A stretch of DNA of 36,607 nucleotides from Oceanospirillum sediminis (GTDB taxonomy: Bacteria; Pseudomonadota; Gammaproteobacteria; Pseudomonadales; Halomonadaceae): the NCBI RefSeq assembly GCF_014164585.1, contig NZ_JACJFM010000047.1, positions 1 to 36,607 on the forward strand, given 5' to 3'. Each line of letters opens with the position of its first letter. Positions within the stretch are counted from its first letter, which is position 1. The notes under the pieces are model-generated. The model was given only the letters and a program-made list of their open reading frames with translations. It did no database searches and was not told where the DNA came from. Below, in pieces: positions 32,938 to 36,607 of this stretch. Made by a program: the position numbers and the translations under genes.

Positions 32938-33822
32938 ATGGGGTGTCATATGGGAATTTGTATTCTGGAACCTGACAGGTATGGCTGTATCGCTTTCTCA
33001 AAAAAAAAGTTATACATGCTACTGATTCTTCTGATGATCTCTTCTGGCTCGCGCTCTGATCCCAGGCCTGAAGTCATTATTATTGCGGATGACGATTACC
33101 CCCCTTTCTCGTATCGGGATGGACTCCGGCCTCTGGGGATTTATCCCCGGATTCTGAATAGAGTATTTTATCGAATGCGTGAGCAGTATCGAATTGAGAT
33201 CAGACCTCTGCCATGGCGCAGAGGTTTGATTATGATGGCAGAAGGAACTGGCTTTGCTATTTTTCCACCATATTATTTTCCGGACAAACGTCCTTATCTT
33301 GAAAAATACTCTGTTCCTATCATGGCTGAAAGAGTGACCCTGTTTTGCAGTAAAAAATATATTGAGGGGCTGAAACACCGTACGGGAAGATTTAAACCCG
33401 TCTGGCCATCAGATTTTGGCGGTGCTGTCATCGGCATTAACCCCGGTTATCTATTGCTTGGTGAGGATTTCTGGAAGCGTCACAGAGAAGGATTTTATGT
33501 CATTGAAGAAGGCATTAATAATCAGAAGAACTTACTTAAGCTGGCATCTGGTAGAATGGATTGCCTCGTTAATTCCAGAATGTCGGTATTATGGGATATT
33601 CAGCAGTTGAAAAATGCGAGCAAGCTCAGTGTTGCAGATATTGTGCAGGTCCATGTTCTGAAAGAACAGCATGGGTATCTTGCCTTTAGTAAGAATAGTC
33701 TTATGCGCTATCCGTTCAGAGAGGACTTTATTACACAGTTTAATATTGAAATAAAACAATTGTCAGATAGTGGAGAATTACAGAAACTAATTGATGATTT
33801 TGAGAAAGAATTACTGTTTTAG
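32938..33822 (+). CDS. Periplasmic solute-binding (family 3-like) protein
   Basis: A 294-residue protein resembling the extracellular solute-binding family 3 (type II periplasmic-binding fold): the start of the domain is VIIIADDDYPPFSYRDGLRP, then LGIYPRILNRVFYRM and VWPSDFGGAVIGINPGY. A hydrophobic segment (LYMLLILLMISSGSRSDP) looks like a signal peptide, so the true start may be an internal ATG such as 33016. As annotated from 32938, the first ~25 residues would be an odd N-terminal extension. No ABC permease or ATPase gene is adjacent, so it is either an orphan receptor or part of a distant transporter. Confidence 0.75.
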   Translation: MGCHMGICILEPDRYGCIAFSKKKLYMLLILLMISSGSRSDPRPEVIIIADDDYPPFSYRDGLRPLGIYPRILNRVFYRMREQYRIEIRPLPWRRGLIMMAEGTGFAIFPPYYFPDKRPYLEKYSVPIMAERVTLFCSKKYIEGLKHRTGRFKPVWPSDFGGAVIGINPGYLLLGEDFWKRHREGFYVIEEGINNQKNLLKLASGRMDCLVNSRMSVLWDIQQLKNASKLSVADIVQVHVLKEQHGYLAFSKNSLMRYPFREDFITQFNIEIKQLSDSGELQKLIDDFEKELLF

Positions 33823-34036
33823 TGCCTCTCTTCTTTGCCTGTTTACGTCAATTTATGCGTGCACGCCAATCCCTCTGGTGCATGCTTTATAGTGCTTGAT
33901 TATAATTTATGTCCAGATTATTTACTTTCCAATCTGGTTAAGTAGGATTTCCTGGCGGATAAACCTTTCGTGAATATCCTACCCAGGTGAATAACTTCCT
34001 GAAATGCAAAAATTCAAATAGTAATAAGTGTAAAGT

Positions 34037-34639
34037 ATGTCTGTAGTATTAAAAACAGTAAGTGGTCATGAGCTTGTGTACTGGATTGAAGATCTGGCTC
34101 GTCTGCGAATTCAGATTTTTCGTGAGTACCCTTACTTATATGATGGAACAACTGAATATGAGCAAGATTACCTGGCAACTTACATTGAATCAGGGCAAGC
34201 AATGGCTGTACTGGCTGTAGATTGCAAGGGTGGAGAAGATAAAATTGTGGGAGCTTCCACAGGCGTTCCCATGTCCCATGAATCTGAAGAATTCAGGCAA
34301 CCTTTTCTTGATGCAGGAATTGATACCGATACCTTGTTTTATTGTGGGGAATCTGTGCTTTTGCCTGAGTATCGAGGGCAAGGCATATATAAAGGTTTTT
34401 TCTCCGGCCGGGAGCAATATGTTCGTCGCCTTGGAGGTTTTCAGAAAATATGTTTCTGTGGTGTTATGCGTGCTGATGATCATCCTATGAAGCCAGAGGA
34501 ATATCAGCCTCTCGATGCGGTCTGGCAGCATTTTGGTTATCAGGCGTGCCCTGAATTAACGACCTGCTATCCCTGGAAAGATATTGACCAGCCCGAGTCA
34601 AGTGATCATCTGATGATGTTCTGGATGAAAACGCTTTAA
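34037..34639 (+). CDS. GNAT-family N-acetyltransferase
   Basis: A 200-residue acetyltransferase. The core holds the acetyl-CoA pyrophosphate loop in ESVLLPEYRGQGIYKGFFSG (R-G-Q-G-I-Y-K), preceded by the hydrophobic strand AMAVLAVD and the glycine turn KIVGASTGVPM. The substrate is not predictable. It is followed 80 bp later on the same strand by a nitrilase-family hydrolase; in some bacteria these two domains occur fused in one polypeptide (the YhcX-like arrangement), so the two products probably work together. No SD stronger than AAGTG is seen before the ATG. Confidence 0.82.
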   Translation: MSVVLKTVSGHELVYWIEDLARLRIQIFREYPYLYDGTTEYEQDYLATYIESGQAMAVLAVDCKGGEDKIVGASTGVPMSHESEEFRQPFLDAGIDTDTLFYCGESVLLPEYRGQGIYKGFFSGREQYVRRLGGFQKICFCGVMRADDHPMKPEEYQPLDAVWQHFGYQACPELTTCYPWKDIDQPESSDHLMMFWMKTL

Positions 34640-34719
34640 CCTCACCGGGAAGGAGTAAACGGAGAGGTAATTTAACAGAGAGCTTTTGCTCGGATATCAA
34701 TTTTAATTGGAGCCTGATG

Positions 34720-35661
34720 ATGAATCAGGGTGAGTTAATGTCAGAGAAGTGTATGCAGGATGTTGTCAGAGTTGCCAGTGCAGCATATGAAGTCAGCTTT
34801 ATTGCGAACTGGGCTGATTATGAAGTAAAAATTAATCGCTGGGTTGAAGAAGCTGCTTCAGAAGGTGCAGAGTTGCTTGTTTTCCCTGAATATTTTTCGA
34901 TGGAACTGACTTCTCTCTTTGATGAAGAGGTCTATCAGTCTCTTCCTGGTCAGTTAGTCGCTCTGCAATCTCTTGTAGGAAAGTTTCAGGGGCTTTTTTT
35001 GCAACTGGCTGAGAAATATAACATTTATATTCTGGCTGGCACTATTCCCGTTCTAGTGGGAGGGTCTGCCCCTGAATACTCTGATAAACCTTATTATGTT
35101 AATCGGGCCTTCCTATTTTACCCGGAAGGTGAGGTAAAGTGGCAGGATAAACTACAAATGACTCGGTTTGAGAGTGAGCATTGGTTTATCAGTTCTGGTG
35201 AGGTATTAAAAGTATTTAAAACTCGTTTCGGGCATCTGGGAGTTAATATTTGCTATGACTCAGAATTTCCATTGTTTGCACGGCAACAAACAGAAGCAGG
35301 TGCTGACTTAATTATTGTACCGAGTTGTACCGATACCCTTGCAGGATATCACAGGGTACAGATTGGCAGCAGAGCAAGAGCACTGGAAAATCAGTGTTTT
35401 GTTGTCCAGTCTTCCTTGGTAGGCGATGCGCTCTGGTCACCAGCTATTGATGAAAACAGGGGCTCAGCAGGTATTTTTGCACCCGTAGATTACGGCTTTC
35501 CTGATAACGGTATTGTCGAGCAATTACCGCTAAACAGTCCGGGGTGGTGTTTTGCTGACCTTGAACTGACCCGGTTGTCCAGAGTAAGACAAAAGGGGCA
35601 GGTGTTTAATTTTAGGGATTGGGATGGACAGAAACGCTTCAGTCGATGTATTCGCGAATAG
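34720..35661 (+). CDS. Nitrilase-superfamily carbon-nitrogen hydrolase
   Basis: A 313-residue amidohydrolase of the nitrilase superfamily, closest in style to the YhcX/Nit-like group. The Glu-Lys-Cys triad is complete: Glu in LLVFPEYFSMELTSL, Lys in WQDKLQMTRFE, and Cys in LGVNICYDSEFPLFA. The family tail VPSCTDTLAGYHRVQIGSRA, then RALENQCFVVQ is also typical. It hydrolyses a non-peptide C-N bond; the substrate is unknown. ATG at 34720 gives a GGAG spacing of 7 nt; a second ATG at 34738 with AGGG upstream is equally possible. Co-directional with the GNAT gene. Confidence 0.9.
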   Translation: MNQGELMSEKCMQDVVRVASAAYEVSFIANWADYEVKINRWVEEAASEGAELLVFPEYFSMELTSLFDEEVYQSLPGQLVALQSLVGKFQGLFLQLAEKYNIYILAGTIPVLVGGSAPEYSDKPYYVNRAFLFYPEGEVKWQDKLQMTRFESEHWFISSGEVLKVFKTRFGHLGVNICYDSEFPLFARQQTEAGADLIIVPSCTDTLAGYHRVQIGSRARALENQCFVVQSSLVGDALWSPAIDENRGSAGIFAPVDYGFPDNGIVEQLPLNSPGWCFADLELTRLSRVRQKGQVFNFRDWDGQKRFSRCIRE

Positions 35662-35794
35662 TCACCTCTTGCTGGCGATAGAGGGGTAGTGGCAAATAGG
35701 TGAGGCAATTATGAGTGTTTTTTGCTTTATATCATTCGTTTCAACCTGAATGTATAGAAAAACACTTGTTTTTGAATAAAGATTGAGAGATATT

Positions 35795-35809
35795 TTGTGC
35801 GTTGCACAA
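35795..35809. promoter_or_regulatory. Palindrome TTGTGC-GTT-GCACAA upstream of the phosphatase gene
   Basis: A perfect 6-bp dyad ~57 bp before the phosphatase start, directly after a possible promoter (TTGTTT, 17-nt spacer, GATATT). Its place around the presumed start of transcription suits a repressor operator. Confidence 0.45.
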
Positions 35810-35865
35810 TACTTTCTATGTATCCTGTACTACCTGGTGCCATACTAAACAGAAGGAGAAGCGCC

Positions 35866-36390
35866 ATGCAAACCCCTCTTTATATTATTGAAGGTTTTTG
35901 TAGTGGACAGTTTGCAGTAATGCCACGCCCGGATGGAAGCAGAAATCTGGCTGGGGATGTGGATTTTATACGCCGTAATGGCTTTGATACTGTAATCTCA
36001 TTTCTGACAGACCAGGAACGAAAAGAGCATGGGTTGGAGCATGAGGAGAATTATTGTAAATCTCAAGGGCTTTCCTACCTTAGCTTCCCAATGATTAATG
36101 GAATTGCTGAGTCAGATACGGATATGGTGATATTTGTTTCTCAGCTGGTTGAGCTGTTTCATTCAGACCATAAATTACTATTTCATTGTGATAATGGAGT
36201 TGGGCGGTCAGCCGTCGTGTTGAGTTTATTGGCTGACCGGTTGGGCATCTGTCCTGATAAAGCGTTTGAATATATTTCAGATGCTATCGGTTCTCCTGTT
36301 CCTGCAACACCAATTCAGAAACAATGGGTGCATTCGATGAGTATCAGCGATCAGGATATGGAATGTATTCTGCCAGTAGGGCAGAGCTAA
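35866..36390 (+). CDS. Dual-specificity/tyrosine-phosphatase-like protein
   Basis: A 174-residue protein with the C-x5-R phosphatase loop: FHCDNGVGRSAVVLSLLADR, nucleophile Cys108 and phosphate-binding Arg114. Upstream, GDVDFIRRNGFDTVISFLTD is the usual strand-helix of the dual-specificity group, and a possible general acid Asp lies near IAESDTD (82-86). The fold is the small cysteine-phosphatase type; the substrate could be a phosphoprotein, phosphoinositide or other phosphate ester. ATG at 35866 is chosen for AAGGAG 8 nt upstream; a longer frame from 35797 lacks an SD. Single gene, with a palindrome upstream and a terminator at 36517. Confidence 0.83.
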   Translation: MQTPLYIIEGFCSGQFAVMPRPDGSRNLAGDVDFIRRNGFDTVISFLTDQERKEHGLEHEENYCKSQGLSYLSFPMINGIAESDTDMVIFVSQLVELFHSDHKLLFHCDNGVGRSAVVLSLLADRLGICPDKAFEYISDAIGSPVPATPIQKQWVHSMSISDQDMECILPVGQS

Positions 36391-36477
36391 TCTGGCTGGT
36401 CGCGGATGTATTAATAATTGCAGCGCGTGTTTGTAAGTCTGACAGTAAATACTTTATATGCTGGATCAGGTACGTAT

Positions 36478-36489
36478 ACTCAGCTGAGT
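36478..36489. repeat. ACTCAGCTGAGT palindrome
   Basis: A perfect 12-bp palindrome ~90 bp after the phosphatase stop. No gene follows within the window, so it may belong to the next gene's control region beyond 36607 or to nothing. Confidence 0.3.
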
Positions 36490-36516
36490 TAACAATTATC
36501 TTCGTAAACTGTTCAG

Positions 36517-36540
36517 AAGCCCTGCGATGCGGGGCTTTGT
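36517..36540 (+). terminator. Intrinsic terminator near the end of the window
   Basis: AAGCCCTGC (36517-36525), loop GAT, GCGGGGCTT (36529-36537): nine pairs (one T-G), followed by TGTCGTGCTTTT. It likely ends the phosphatase transcript. Confidence 0.75.
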
Positions 36541-36607
36541 CGTGCTTTTGCTAACCCTCTGATTTCCCTGCTTTTGCTGCTCGTTTCAGGGCTGCTGTAA
36601 CTTTTTT

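Noticed and set aside
1-36607. CRISPR arrays, insertion sequences or prophage genes
   Set aside because: No regularly spaced repeats, no transposase or phage motifs in any frame, and no shift in base composition.

Overview
The window looks like a chromosomal segment of a motile, Gram-negative marine-type gammaproteobacterium, probably Oceanospirillales-like; the exact genus is inference. Support: PatZ/YfiQ-type protein acetyltransferase, RlmF, PdxH, RhlE and the short class of PyrC are gammaproteobacterial in type; the stator pair resembles sodium-driven PomA/PomB; base composition is mid-40s %GC by eye and even throughout. I see no insertion sequence, phage gene, CRISPR array, rRNA or tRNA. 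Most of the window is ordinary chromosomal backbone.

Layout. 1-2.0 kb: two tandem LuxR-type regulators (minus), divergent from a secreted protein of unknown function (2.3-3.6 kb). 3.8-5.2 kb: a small lipoprotein and rlmF. 5.4-8.2 kb: a soluble CZB-domain chemoreceptor and an HDOD-GGDEF protein, both minus. 8.4-12.2 kb: a histone-deacetylase-like hydrolase divergent from the large Pat acetyltransferase, a plausible writer/eraser pair for lysine acetylation. 12.3-13.8 kb: pdxH and a MarC-family membrane protein. 13.9-17.8 kb: a near-consensus FliA (sigma-28) promoter, pomA, pomB and a transmembrane chemoreceptor. 18.0-20.3 kb: an unrecognised 366-residue protein and pyrC. 20.4-23.8 kb: phzF-like epimerase divergent from a LysR regulator, then an aldehyde dehydrogenase. 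24.0-26.0 kb: rhlE and a small unknown protein. 26.0-26.9 kb: Crp/Fnr regulator and a DUF2892 membrane protein (minus).

27.1-27.3 kb: a protein-free stretch that, read on the minus strand, folds into a compact multi-hairpin RNA ending in a textbook intrinsic terminator. It is the best candidate for an undescribed element here. It may be a free small RNA or a leader/attenuator of the Crp/Fnr gene.

27.4-36.6 kb: PQQ-type aldose dehydrogenase, a stand-alone BLUF blue-light receptor, a gamma-glutamylcyclotransferase-like protein, an M50 membrane protease, a class I/II aminotransferase (minus), a periplasmic solute-binding-like protein, a GNAT acetyltransferase paired with a nitrilase-family amidohydrolase, and a dual-specificity-type phosphatase.

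Themes: signal input and motility (two chemoreceptors, stator genes, HDOD-GGDEF, BLUF), post-translational acetylation, and several intergenic inverted repeats that look like operators or structured RNA. Start codons were reassigned for several genes where a better ribosome binding site sits inside the longest open frame.
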